From an uncultured Prevotella sp. (GTDB lineage: Bacteria; Bacteroidota; Bacteroidia; Bacteroidales; Bacteroidaceae): a DNA stretch of 36,510 bases. The stretch spans positions 1 through 36,510 of the forward strand of contig CAKQEI010000016.1 of NCBI GenBank assembly GCA_934230115.1, in the 5' to 3' direction. Below, piece after piece: positions 1-7,551 of this stretch. Every line of letters begins with the position of its first letter. The stretch's first letter is position 1. The notes under the pieces are model-generated. The model saw only the letters and a list, made by a program, of their open reading frames with translations. It searched no databases and was not told where the DNA came from. Position numbers and translations under genes: made by a program.

Positions 1-90
1 TAATTCGTAACCTCTTCTTTTTATGAGATAAAAACTTGTCTCATTCTCAATCACTTATAAAAAATACGTACTTTCTATTTCTAAACATAA

Positions 91-125
91 CGGTGAACGA
101 ATCGTTCACCGTCGCGAAACGCGAC
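91..125. repeat. Two abutting perfect hairpins
   Basis: CGGTGAACGA at 91-100 pairs with TCGTTCACCG at 102-111 around a single base. GTCGCG at 111-116 pairs with CGCGAC at 120-125 around an AAA loop. The second has the same form (6-bp arms, three-base loop) as the hairpins in the heptamer tract at 11343-11547. Function is unknown; a transcription end is possible. Confidence 0.6.
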
Positions 126-165
126 ACTGCTTTCTATATTCTTGCGGTTTTAGAATTGGATGATG

Positions 166-190
166 ATGGGGTCGGTTGAACCGACCCCAT
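166..190. terminator. Perfect 12-bp hairpin, possible terminator
   Basis: The 12-base arm 166-177 is perfectly complementary to 179-190, with a single central G at 178. The centre reads GGTTGAACC, the same core as the hairpin at 7094-7122. Such elements sit at gene ends in this window, so it may terminate a transcript from the left, but there is no clear U-tract. Confidence 0.45.
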
Positions 191-230
191 ACAATCAATT
201 CAATCCAAATTCATTTCATAAGCCATAGCC

Positions 231-261
231 TTGCTCTTTCCGAAAAAAATATGTAACTTTG
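231..261 (+). promoter_or_regulatory. Bacteroidetes-type promoter upstream of the RNA/hsd region
   Basis: TTG at 231-233 is followed by exactly 20 bases and then TAACTTTG at 254-261, a close match to the Bacteroidetes sigma-ABfr consensus (-33 TTG, -7 TAnnTTTG). Transcription would start near 267 and run through the folded element at 365-617 towards hsdM. No start codon with a matching frame lies close by, so the transcript begins with a long untranslated or non-coding part. Confidence 0.7.
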
Positions 262-364
262 CACTTGGTCTTTCCGCTGATTGCCGGCAATGAGTTGCGC
301 GGCGCCAATCGGCTGATCGGCCCGGTTATAATAAGAAAGACGTTTGCTAACGTGTTCTTCTGAT

Positions 365-617
365 CTTTCGGAACCTAGGAAATTTCAAAAGATGTTCAGA
401 TGAAGACAGCGGTGGGCGTCTACCCATCGTGTATATATACACAGTCCGTGGTGTACCTTCTCCAGTCATGGGGAAGGTACGCTGTGAGCTTCGTAATATA
501 TATCCAATTGGCGTAGGCATCTGTTGCTTCTTTTTTCTTGACATCAATGGTTTTCCTAGGACCTCGAAAGACAAGAAAAAAGACCACAAGCAACAGATTC
601 CTCGCCTTTTTTGTTTT
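365..617 (+). ncRNA. Candidate structured RNA, possibly 6S-like
   Basis: Closing arms 365-382 and 552-570 pair as two helices (6 and 9 bp, the inner one containing CCTAGG) around a small internal loop. Between them is an apical hairpin, 453-463 with 470-480, extended by CACAG 440-444 with CTGTG 482-486. Closing stem, wide central opening and long apical stem is the general 6S RNA plan, and 365-570 (about 206 nt) is near 6S size. A competing 3' hairpin pairs 519-540 with 572-598 and is followed by T-runs (607-617), like a terminator. The segment is open in frame on both strands, but the ORFs have no domain-like content. The strand is inferred from the promoter at 231-261 and the T-run. Identity as 6S is a hypothesis; structured RNA of some kind is more secure. 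Confidence 0.5.
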
Positions 618-710
618 AGTCGCACAACAATCTTAAACCTTAAGTATAGTTCTTGTTTGTGGAATCGCAGGAATGTAGATTTTTATCTGACATTTAACAA
701 AACAATTATA

Positions 711-3218
711 ATGGAAACCAAGCAATACAACAACCTCTTCTCCTTTATCTGGAACATAGCCAACGATGTGCTCGTTCATGCTTTTGAGAAGGGCGACTAC
801 AAAAAGATAATCCTCCCATTCATGGTGCTTCGCCGTATTGACGTGCTCCTTGAACCCACCAAAAAGCAGGTTCTTGAGAAGAAAGAGTTCTGCGACAAGA
901 ATAAACTTACCGACTATACCCCATTCTTGACCCCTATAACAGGCTATCCTTTCTACAACACATCAGCCTTCACTATGAGCACGTTGAAGAACGAAATTGA
1001 CCCTCAGCGACTTAAGATGAACATCATAGAGTATTTCAACGGATTCTCTCTGGATGTGCAGGACATTATCGACAAGTTCAAGCTGCGTCAGCAGGTGGAC
1101 AACCTTACCGAGGTGGGACGCTTAGGCTCCCTGTTGGAGAAGTTTACTGACGGAACTATCAATCTCTCCATTAATCCTGTTATGGAAGAGCAGACCGACG
1201 AGGACGGCAACAAGCAGATGGTGGAGCGTTTGCCTGGACTCGACAACCATACAATGGGAACCATTTTTGAGGAGTTGCTACGCAAGTTTAATGAGGAGAA
1301 CAACGTGACCGAGGCGGGTGAACACTTCACGCCGCGCGATTATGTGCGCTTGCTTGCCGACCTTGCCGTTGTGCCTGTCAAGGACAAACTGACGGACAAT
1401 ACTTACACTATTTATGATGGAGCTTGTGGCACAGGTGGTATCCTCACTATCGCTCAGGAAGAGATGGAGCAAGTGGCACTGGAGCAAGGCAAGAATGTAA
1501 AGGTGAGCATCTTCGGACAGGAACTGCAAGCCGACACATACGCCACATGTAAGGCTGACCTTATGATTTCGGGCAATATCAACAAGTTCGCCTATAAACT
1601 GGATTCCGTTGAGCACCAATATATTGCCTTTGGCTCAACAATAAGCCAAGACGGACACGCTGGCGAGAAATACGACTTCTGCATTTCAAATCCTCCATTC
1701 GGCACTCCTTGGAAGGAAGACCTTAAAAACTGGGGACTTGATGACAAGCGAGAGGTAATAGACCCTCGTTTCTCTGCGCCCGACATGAGTTTTATTCCTG
1801 ATATTGGCGACTGCCAGATGCTTTTCTTGGCTAACAATATAAGCCGAATGAAGGAAACGGAGCTCGGCACACGCATCGTGGAGGTGCATAATGGCAGTTC
1901 GCTCTTCACAGGCAATGCTGGCGGAGGAGAAAGCAACCTACGACGCTACATCATTGAGAATGACCTGCTTGAAGCCATTGTGGCTATGCCTGAGAAGGAC
2001 TTTTATAATACGGGCATCGCTACTTACATATGGGTAATAACCAACCGTAAAGAGGAGCGTCGCCGTGGCTATGTACAACTGATTGACGCAAGCAAGATAT
2101 GTTCGCCCTTGCGTAAGAATCTTGGCGAGAAAAATTGTGAGACAACCGAGGACGACCGTAATCGCATCCTGCAACTCTTGATGGACTTTAAGGAAACGCC
2201 TGAGAGCAAGATATTCCGCAATGAGGAGTTTGGCTATTGGCAGGTGCCGGTGCTACGTCCTAAGCGCGACAAGGATGGCAACATAGTGCAGAAGAAAGGC
2301 AAGGTGGTGATGGCGAAAAACCGTAACGAGGTGGAGCAGATACCGCTGCTTTATCCCGGAGGAATAGATGCGTTCTATGAGAACGAGGTGAAACCGTATG
2401 ATGCTGAGGCTGAGTTCGGTGAGCCGGTCATTGGCTACGAACTGTCCTTTACGAAATACTTCTATAAGCCCGTGCAGCTTCGCAGTCTGTCGGAGATAAT
2501 GACAGACTTGAATGTGCTGGAGAGTGAGACGAAAGGACTGTGGGAGGAGATAATGAAGCAGTGCGTCATTGCCGATGCTGTCACACGAGGTGTAAATCCG
2601 AACGTAAAGTTTAAAACAACTAATATACCTTGGTTGCCGGAGATACCGGAGCATTGGGAAATGAGTAAAGTCAGTTCTCATTTTCGTCAGAGAAATGTGA
2701 AGGTTTCGGATAAAGAATATCCTGCATTGTCTGTATCGAAGATGGGAGTGACACCACAGTTGGATAATGTTGCATTGTCTAATGCGGAAGGTAATTCTCG
2801 TAAACTTGTAAAGATTGGAGATTATGCAGTAAATTCTCGCTCGGATAGAAAAGGCTCATGTGGAGTTTCCCAATATGAGGGATCGGTCTCTCTTATAACT
2901 ATCGTGTTAGAACCGTTTGATATAGATAGGGGATATGTTCATTATTTATTTAGAAGCAATCCTTGGATAGAAGAATTCTATAGAAATGGGCGAGGTATTG
3001 TTGCTGACTTGTGGACAACTAATTATCAGATGATGAAAGGAATGTATCTTCCTGTTCCCCCTCTCTCCGAGCAACGCTCTATCGTCTCCTACATCACCGA
3101 GCGAGCCTCCAAGATTGACCTTCTTATAGAGAAGTTAAACAAAGAGATAGAAAGCATCAAGGAGTACAAGCAACGCTTGATTTCGGACGTGGTGACAGGA
3201 CAGGTGAAAGTCTGCTAA
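711..3218 (+). CDS. Type I restriction-modification methyltransferase fused to a half specificity subunit (HsdM-HsdS)
   Basis: The 835-residue protein combines N6-adenine DNA methylation and target recognition in one chain. An N-terminal helical HsdM domain comes first. The methyltransferase domain has SAM-binding motif I DGACGTGG at residues 236-243 and catalytic NPPF at 327-330. From about residue 641 (WLPEIPEHWE) it becomes an HsdS-like half: one target recognition domain, the linker PLSEQ and a C-terminal coiled coil (DLLIEKLNKEIESIKEY). Standard HsdS proteins have two TRDs in about 400 residues; this has one in about 195, so a dimer should read a palindromic, bipartite site. The frame stays open upstream to 429, but those 94 residues are translated from the folded RNA-like element, so I start at ATG 711. 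The DNA coding for the TRD (about 2640-3060) is visibly more AT-rich than the flanks, a sign of TRD exchange. hsdR follows after one inserted gene. Confidence 0.88.
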   Translation: METKQYNNLFSFIWNIANDVLVHAFEKGDYKKIILPFMVLRRIDVLLEPTKKQVLEKKEFCDKNKLTDYTPFLTPITGYPFYNTSAFTMSTLKNEIDPQRLKMNIIEYFNGFSLDVQDIIDKFKLRQQVDNLTEVGRLGSLLEKFTDGTINLSINPVMEEQTDEDGNKQMVERLPGLDNHTMGTIFEELLRKFNEENNVTEAGEHFTPRDYVRLLADLAVVPVKDKLTDNTYTIYDGACGTGGILTIAQEEMEQVALEQGKNVKVSIFGQELQADTYATCKADLMISGNINKFAYKLDSVEHQYIAFGSTISQDGHAGEKYDFCISNPPFGTPWKEDLKNWGLDDKREVIDPRFSAPDMSFIPDIGDCQMLFLANNISRMKETELGTRIVEVHNGSSLFTGNAGGGESNLRRYIIENDLLEAIVAMPEKDFYNTGIATYIWVITNRKEERRRGYVQLIDASKICSPLRKNLGEKNCETTEDDRNRILQLLMDFKETPESKIFRNEEFGYWQVPVLRPKRDKDGNIVQKKGKVVMAKNRNEVEQIPLLYPGGIDAFYENEVKPYDAEAEFGEPVIGYELSFTKYFYKPVQLRSLSEIMTDLNVLESETKGLWEEIMKQCVIADAVTRGVNPNVKFKTTNIPWLPEIPEHWEMSKVSSHFRQRNVKVSDKEYPALSVSKMGVTPQLDNVALSNAEGNSRKLVKIGDYAVNSRSDRKGSCGVSQYEGSVSLITIVLEPFDIDRGYVHYLFRSNPWIEEFYRNGRGIVADLWTTNYQMMKGMYLPVPPLSEQRSIVSYITERASKIDLLIEKLNKEIESIKEYKQRLISDVVTGQVKVC

Positions 3219-3265
3219 CGAATTAGCAATTCAACAACTATAATAATAACAAAAAACAAACAATT

Positions 3266-3796
3266 ATGAAAAAGTTAATTACATTTACATTTATTCTAAT
3301 GTGTGCTCTGGCAGCAAGTGCTCAAACGATTTATACATCAATTGATAAAGTTGATAAGTTTGACGATATAGTTTGGACAAAACAAATAAAAACTATAATC
3401 AGCATATCTTTAGGAAATATTGTGGTTGAGACCAAAGGGCAGACTCCAGTAGAATATGAAATTTACGATTCGCCATTATTTGTTTCAAGAACCGGAAGTC
3501 GTGATAAATTGGCAAATCTTGTGAATGACATTTATGGTTATGAAGTTTCGTATACCCTTTTTCCAAAGGGAACGTTAGAAGAAACAATTAAAGCTGTGGA
3601 AAGTGAAATCCCCGACTCAATTTCCACTAATGATATGTTATCGTCAGAAATTAAACTTAGATTGTTAGCTAAAAAAGATGAGTTTCCTACAATTACATTT
3701 AGAACCATATCTTTTTACCAACAAATTTTTGAATATAAAACCGAACTTGCTTGGATAAGATATAAAGACGGCTCACGTCTTATTTATAGAAAATAA
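3266..3796 (+). CDS. Secreted protein of unknown function inside the hsd operon
   Basis: The 176-residue product begins with a clear signal peptide (MKKLITFTFILMCALAASAQ, cleavage predicted after the last A or Q), so the mature part should lie in the periplasm or outside. There is no lipobox cysteine and no further membrane segment. I recognise no domain; the mature part looks like a mixed alpha/beta protein ending in WIRYKDGSRLIYRK. It lies 47 bases after hsdMS and 12 bases before hsdR on the same strand, so it should be co-transcribed. Its base composition is clearly more AT-rich than hsdR, suggesting it arrived separately. A role in restriction is not expected for an exported protein; it may be cargo. 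Confidence 0.75.
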   Translation: MKKLITFTFILMCALAASAQTIYTSIDKVDKFDDIVWTKQIKTIISISLGNIVVETKGQTPVEYEIYDSPLFVSRTGSRDKLANLVNDIYGYEVSYTLFPKGTLEETIKAVESEIPDSISTNDMLSSEIKLRLLAKKDEFPTITFRTISFYQQIFEYKTELAWIRYKDGSRLIYRK

Positions 3797-3808
3797 CCCC
3801 AGATAACT

Positions 3809-6800
3809 ATGGATACATCAGAAACCGGACTCGAAAAGCTTATAGTGGACTGGCTGCGCGACAAGAATGGTTACGAGCAAGCCTGTCCACACGATTACAA
3901 CAAAGACTTCGCCTTGGTGGATGCATGGGTGGAGCGTTTCATTGTGGCCACTCAACCCGACAAGGTTGAGCAGAGCATGTGCTTTGCCTCGCCGTCAGAG
4001 CGACTGAAATTCTTTACTCGCCTGGCTAACGAGATAACCAAGCGTGGCGTGGTTGACGTGTTGCGCAAGGGATATAAGTTTAATGGCTCTACGTTCGACC
4101 TCTATTATCCGCTTCCCGCCGACCTCAATCCGAGTGCCAAGAAAGCCTACGGGCAGAATATCTTTGGCGTGATAAGACAGGTGATGTATTCGAAGGCTAA
4201 CACCAACGAGATTGACTTTGTAGTGTTTGTAAACGGATTGCCGCTTGCCACATTCGAGTTGAAGAACAATTTCACGGGACAAACCTATGAGAACGCCATA
4301 AAGCAATATCAAACCGACCGCGACCCTAAGGAGCTGCTCTTGCTGAAGAAACGTTGTGCCGTACATTTCGCCTTAGACGACCAACAGGTGTGGATGTGTA
4401 CTGCCTTGGCTGGAAAGGATTCGTGGTTCTTGCCATTCAACCGTGGCGTGAACGGAGGAGCTGGCAACCCCGTCGTTGAGAACGACACAATGACATCTTA
4501 TCTTTGGAAAGACATCCTTACAAAACCAACCTTAAGCAACATCATCGAAAACTTTGCACAGGTGGTTGTAAACGAGGTGAAAGACAAAAAAACTGGGAAG
4601 GCAAGAACAATAGAAAAGGTGATATGGCCACGCTATCATCAGTTGGACGCTGTGCGTATGCTGGTAAAGAGGACACAGAGGTGTGGCATAGGCAAAAGGT
4701 TTCTGATACAGCATAGTGCAGGTAGCGGCAAGTCGAACACTATAACTTGGCTTGCCTATCAGCTTGTTATGCTCTTGAAGAATCAAGAGCCATTGTTCGA
4801 TTCGGTTATTGTTGTTACCGACCGTGTGAATCTCGACCGTCAGATACGCGACAATATTAATGCCTTTAGGCGATTGAGCAATATTGTGGGGTGGGCAGAC
4901 AAGTCGGAAACCCTAAGGTTGATGCTGCAAGGAGGCAAGAAGATAATTGTTTCCACTATCAACAAGTTTAGCTTTATTCTCGACGAGATAGGCAGCACAT
5001 TGAAAGACCACCGTTTTGCCATCATCATCGACGAGGCTCACAGCAGCCAGAACGGAGCAATGTCTGCTAATCTTGCCACAGGTTTGTCGGGCTATGCTAC
5101 GCCCAAGCCGTATGTCTTGCCCGAAAATAGCGATTGCGCAATGGCTGCGTCGAGCGGACCTGACGTTGACTGCGACCTCGAAGAAGAGGATGTGGACGAT
5201 AAGATAAATCGTATACTTAAAGGAAGAAAGTTGGCTAAAAATGCCAACTATTATGCCTTCACCGCCACACCCAAGAACAAAACTTTGGAGATGTTCGGCG
5301 AGAAGATAACTAATTCCGAAAGCAAGGTGAGCTTTGTGCCATTCCATGAATATACGATGAAGCAGGCCATAGAGGAAGGCTTTATTCTTGACGTTCTGAG
5401 GTATTATACACCGTACAGTTCCTACTATCGCATATTGAAAACATCTGCCGACGACCCAGAGTACGACAAGAAGAAGGCTCAAGGCAAGCTGCGTGCATAC
5501 GTGGAGGCCCAGCCTGAGACTATAGAAAAGAAGGCTGAGATTATTGTGGAGCACTTCTGCAGCAAGGTTTATATGAAAATAGGAGGCAAGGCACGTGCCA
5601 TGCTCATTACGTCGTCGATAGAGAGAGCCATTGAGTTCTACAAGGTTATAACACTTATGTTGGAGGAACGCAACAGCCCTTATCGTGCTATAGTGGCTTT
5701 TACGGACAAGATGATTGACGGAAAACTGGTTACGGAGTCGAGCCTTAACGGTTTCCCGTCTGCAGAGATAGAGAAGAGAATGGAGGATGAGCCTTATCGT
5801 ATCTTGATTGTGGCAAACAAGTTTCAGACTGGCTACGACCAACCGTTGCTCCACACAATGTATGTGGACAAGCAGTTGTCGGGAGTGAAAGCTGTGCAAA
5901 CATTATCACGCTTAAACCGCTGCCATCCTAAGAAACAAGATACCTTTGTACTCGACTTTGCTAATGATCCGGAGATAATACAAAAGGCTTTTCAGGATTA
6001 TTACAAGATGACGGTGTTGGTGGGTGAATCGGATGTGAACAAGTTGAGCGACTTGTCCGAGACTATTGAAGGTTTCAACTTCTATACCCAGACTGACATA
6101 GACAGGTTGGTGGAGCTGAAACTCACAGGCGGTGACGACGACCGTCCTGTCATGGATGCTGTTTTGGATGCTGTTGCGGAGAGATTCAAGGATGAACTGA
6201 ATGAGGATGAACAGATTGCTTGCAAGAGTGCGATAAAGAATTTCAACCGCTGCTATCCTTATTTCTCGTCAATTATGCCTTTCGAGAGTGCCGAGTGGGA
6301 GAAGCAATACATATTCTATTCTTTATTGGTGAAGAAATTGCCGAAACTTAAGATTGACGACTACACTGATGGCTTGATTGACAATATCGACTTCGACAAA
6401 TATCGTATAGTGAAAGAAGAGGAACGTCGAATCGTTTTGGAGAATGAAGATGCGGAGGTAGCTCCTGTACCTGTGGGACAAGGTACGGGTAAACCCACGC
6501 CAGAGATGGAAGCTTTGTCAAGCATTGTGAAAGATTTCAACGAGCAGTTTGGAAACATCGACTGGAAGAACCGTGACGAGGTGCAACGACAGATTAATGA
6601 GTTGCCTGAGAGAATAGCCGATAGCGTGGATTTTGCCAATGCTGTAAAGAATGGTGACAGGCAAGTGGCGCAAATAACGTTCAACGACGATATGATTGCC
6701 ATCGTGGCAGCTATGCTGGAGGAAAAAACAGAATTTGTGCAGACATACTTTGGCAACAAAGACTTCCAAAACTTTGTGAATACAAGGGTTTATCAGGCTG

Positions 6801-6823
6801 CTGTGAGTAGATTGAGGAAATAA
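3809..6823 (+). CDS. hsdR: Type I restriction enzyme R subunit (HsdR)
   Basis: The 1004-residue motor and nuclease subunit of a type I system translocates DNA with ATP and cuts unmodified DNA at a distance. The N-terminal nuclease domain shows the PD-(D/E)XK pattern, D136 then E150-L-K152 (NEIDF...TFELK). The SF2 motor follows: Walker A GSGKS at 305-309, DEAH at 408-411, then TATP (motif III), and motif VI-like SRLNR with DFAND in the second RecA lobe. The C-terminal part is helical, as expected for binding the methylase complex. Length is typical. It starts 12 bases after the secreted-protein gene. All key motifs are present, so the enzyme looks active. Confidence 0.94.
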   Translation: MDTSETGLEKLIVDWLRDKNGYEQACPHDYNKDFALVDAWVERFIVATQPDKVEQSMCFASPSERLKFFTRLANEITKRGVVDVLRKGYKFNGSTFDLYYPLPADLNPSAKKAYGQNIFGVIRQVMYSKANTNEIDFVVFVNGLPLATFELKNNFTGQTYENAIKQYQTDRDPKELLLLKKRCAVHFALDDQQVWMCTALAGKDSWFLPFNRGVNGGAGNPVVENDTMTSYLWKDILTKPTLSNIIENFAQVVVNEVKDKKTGKARTIEKVIWPRYHQLDAVRMLVKRTQRCGIGKRFLIQHSAGSGKSNTITWLAYQLVMLLKNQEPLFDSVIVVTDRVNLDRQIRDNINAFRRLSNIVGWADKSETLRLMLQGGKKIIVSTINKFSFILDEIGSTLKDHRFAIIIDEAHSSQNGAMSANLATGLSGYATPKPYVLPENSDCAMAASSGPDVDCDLEEEDVDDKINRILKGRKLAKNANYYAFTATPKNKTLEMFGEKITNSESKVSFVPFHEYTMKQAIEEGFILDVLRYYTPYSSYYRILKTSADDPEYDKKKAQGKLRAYVEAQPETIEKKAEIIVEHFCSKVYMKIGGKARAMLITSSIERAIEFYKVITLMLEERNSPYRAIVAFTDKMIDGKLVTESSLNGFPSAEIEKRMEDEPYRILIVANKFQTGYDQPLLHTMYVDKQLSGVKAVQTLSRLNRCHPKKQDTFVLDFANDPEIIQKAFQDYYKMTVLVGESDVNKLSDLSETIEGFNFYTQTDIDRLVELKLTGGDDDRPVMDAVLDAVAERFKDELNEDEQIACKSAIKNFNRCYPYFSSIMPFESAEWEKQYIFYSLLVKKLPKLKIDDYTDGLIDNIDFDKYRIVKEEERRIVLENEDAEVAPVPVGQGTGKPTPEMEALSSIVKDFNEQFGNIDWKNRDEVQRQINELPERIADSVDFANAVKNGDRQVAQITFNDDMIAIVAAMLEEKTEFVQTYFGNKDFQNFVNTRVYQAAVSRLRK

Positions 6824-6845
6824 AACTAATATATTACTTACAAAT

Positions 6846-7043
6846 ATGGAAACAAAAGCATTGGCAATAGATAAAGCCCTTTATGAAGAGGCTCAGAGAT
6901 ATGCGAGCAGCAAGGGGACTGACTTGACTACACTCGTAGAGGCTTATTTGAGAAGTCTGCTTAAAAATGAAGGAGAAGGGGTGATTTCAAGTCATCCCAG
7001 TCACGAAAGTCACGAAAGTCATGAAAGTCATGAAAGTCATTAA
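6846..7043 (+). CDS. Small ribbon-helix-helix-like protein with a HES repeat tail
   Basis: The 65-residue product has an N-terminal beta strand and two helices (METKALAIDKALYEEAQRYA then TTLVEAYLRSLLKN), the pattern of small RHH DNA-binding antitoxins such as the DUF6364 group. Its end is unusual: five nine-base units from 6999 to 7043 (AGTCACGAA twice, AGTCATGAA twice, then AGTCATTAA) encode SHESHESHESHESH and supply the stop codon inside the last unit. It begins 22 bases after hsdR and may be the last gene of that operon. No partner toxin follows; only decayed fragments do. Antitoxin identity is inference from the fold pattern. Confidence 0.6.
   Translation: METKALAIDKALYEEAQRYASSKGTDLTTLVEAYLRSLLKNEGEGVISSHPSHESHESHESHESH
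6999..7043 (+). repeat. Nine-base tandem repeat, five units
   Basis: The units are AGTCACGAA at 6999-7007 and 7008-7016, AGTCATGAA at 7017-7025 and 7026-7034, and AGTCATTAA at 7035-7043. Because the unit length is a multiple of three, gain or loss of units changes only the length of the histidine/glutamate/serine tail of the preceding protein. A single related unit remains in the decayed copy at 7331-7345. Confidence 0.9.
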
Positions 7044-7093
7044 GGGGTTTAAGTAAGCTAACTGTTCTATTTAGTAAAGAAAACTATAATTCT

Positions 7094-7122
7094 AAAGGGG
7101 TTGGGTTGAACCCAACCCCTTT
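7094..7122 (+). terminator. Strong 14-bp hairpin, likely terminator
   Basis: The arm 7094-7107 (AAAGGGGTTGGGTT) is perfectly complementary to 7109-7122, with a single G between, and AT-rich sequence follows. It lies 50 bases beyond the stop of the small RHH-like gene and probably ends the hsd operon transcript. Confidence 0.6.
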
Positions 7123-7207
7123 AAATCAATAAAAAATGTAATAATGAATACAACAAATCAATTTAACAGACTCTGACCCCTTTGTTAGAACCAATAAAGT
7201 TCTGCAA

Positions 7208-7345
7208 ATGGCCAAAGAAAAATACCCCGAAATCGACCTTGGTGAGCATAGGACAATCACATCTAACATCATGCTCGTCACCTACAAAGATAAGACTTAC
7301 GACTTCCACTTGACAACACTCGTAGCCTGTCACGAAAGTTATTAA
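7208..7345 (+). pseudogene. Gene fragment ending in a copy of the repeat tail
   Basis: A 45-codon open stretch reads MAKEKYPEIDLGEHRTI and continues through VTYKDKTYDFHLTTLVACHESY. The segment CTTGACAACACTCGTAG resembles CTTGACTACACTCGTAG in the intact small gene (near 6920), after which the sequence jumps to one CACGAAAG unit and the stop. This looks like a recombination junction joining a different N-terminal fragment to the antitoxin tail. The reading frame upstream (from ATG 7144) is broken by a stop. I do not recognise the parent gene. Confidence 0.45.
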
Positions 7346-7388
7346 GGGTTTTTAAGTAAGCAAAACTGTTGGACTTAGTAAAAAAGCA

Positions 7389-7457
7389 CCACATATAACG
7401 GCGGTATTGTGACATTCCATTTGGGCGAAGTGTTGGAGATAATAAAGAAGAAGTGAA
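7389..7457 (+). pseudogene. C-terminal gene remnant
   Basis: Between two copies of the repeated tail, one frame reads TTYNGGIVTFHLGEVLEIIKKK followed by TGA, which has the look of a real protein C-terminus without a start. I cannot assign a family. It may belong to the same vanished gene or partner as the fragment at 7208-7345. Confidence 0.35.
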
Positions 7458-7520
7458 AATATAAGGGGGTGATTTCAAGTAAGCAAAATTGTTGGATTTA
7501 GTAAAGACACTATAATTCAT

Positions 7521-7547
7521 TATGGGTTGGTTTTAACCCAACCCATA
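7521..7547. terminator. Hairpin between convergent transcripts
   Basis: TATGGGTTGG at 7521-7530 pairs with the end of AACCCAACCCATA (7535-7547), with one bulged base. It lies directly after the third repeat copy on the plus strand and 5 bases beyond the stop of the minus-strand Rpn-type gene, so it could serve both directions. Confidence 0.55.
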
Positions 7548-7551
7548 AATA

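Larger units (their letters stand above)
1..230. other. Gene-free region with several hairpins
   Basis: I see no coding sequence here. The stretch is AT-rich and carries four short inverted repeats: ATGAGA/TCTCAT (23-28 with 39-44), a 10-bp perfect arm pair at 91-111, a 6-bp perfect pair with an AAA loop at 111-125, and a 12-bp perfect pair at 166-190. They may end transcripts arriving from outside the window, but no long T-run follows them. Confidence 0.6.
7051..7518 (+). repeat. Three dispersed copies of a ~40-base tail sequence
   Basis: The copies at 7051-7092, 7354-7386 and 7477-7518 share AAGTAAGC, then CTGTT or TTGTTGGA, then TTAGTAAA. The first and third also share ACTATAATTC, and the middle copy stops before that. 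Each follows the end of a coding remnant: the intact small protein, the 45-codon fragment and the 20-codon fragment respectively. Confidence 0.75.
7044..7551. other. Gene-poor stretch of decayed fragments and repeated tails
   Basis: Apart from the fragments listed separately, this stretch holds three copies of a roughly 40-base sequence beginning AAGTAAGC and containing TTAGTAAA: 7051-7092, 7354-7386 and 7477-7518. The first and third are each followed by a strong hairpin. The third is also preceded by AAGGGGGTGATTTCAAGT (7463-7480), nearly identical to 6976-6992 in the small RHH-like gene, but it lacks the nine-base repeats. It looks like serial duplication and deletion of one gene end. Confidence 0.7.

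Noticed and set aside
1..360. tRNA or other standard RNA gene
   Set aside because: I looked for a T-arm and CCA end, tmRNA ends and the SRP RNA tetraloop region and saw none of them.
347..625. Minus-strand 92-residue ORF
   Set aside because: It is the antisense reading of the same folded element; composition looks like translated stem sequence, with no domain.
429..710. N-terminal extension of the HsdM-HsdS reading frame
   Set aside because: The frame is open, but these codons come from the self-complementary RNA-like element, and the HsdM family begins at METKQ (711).
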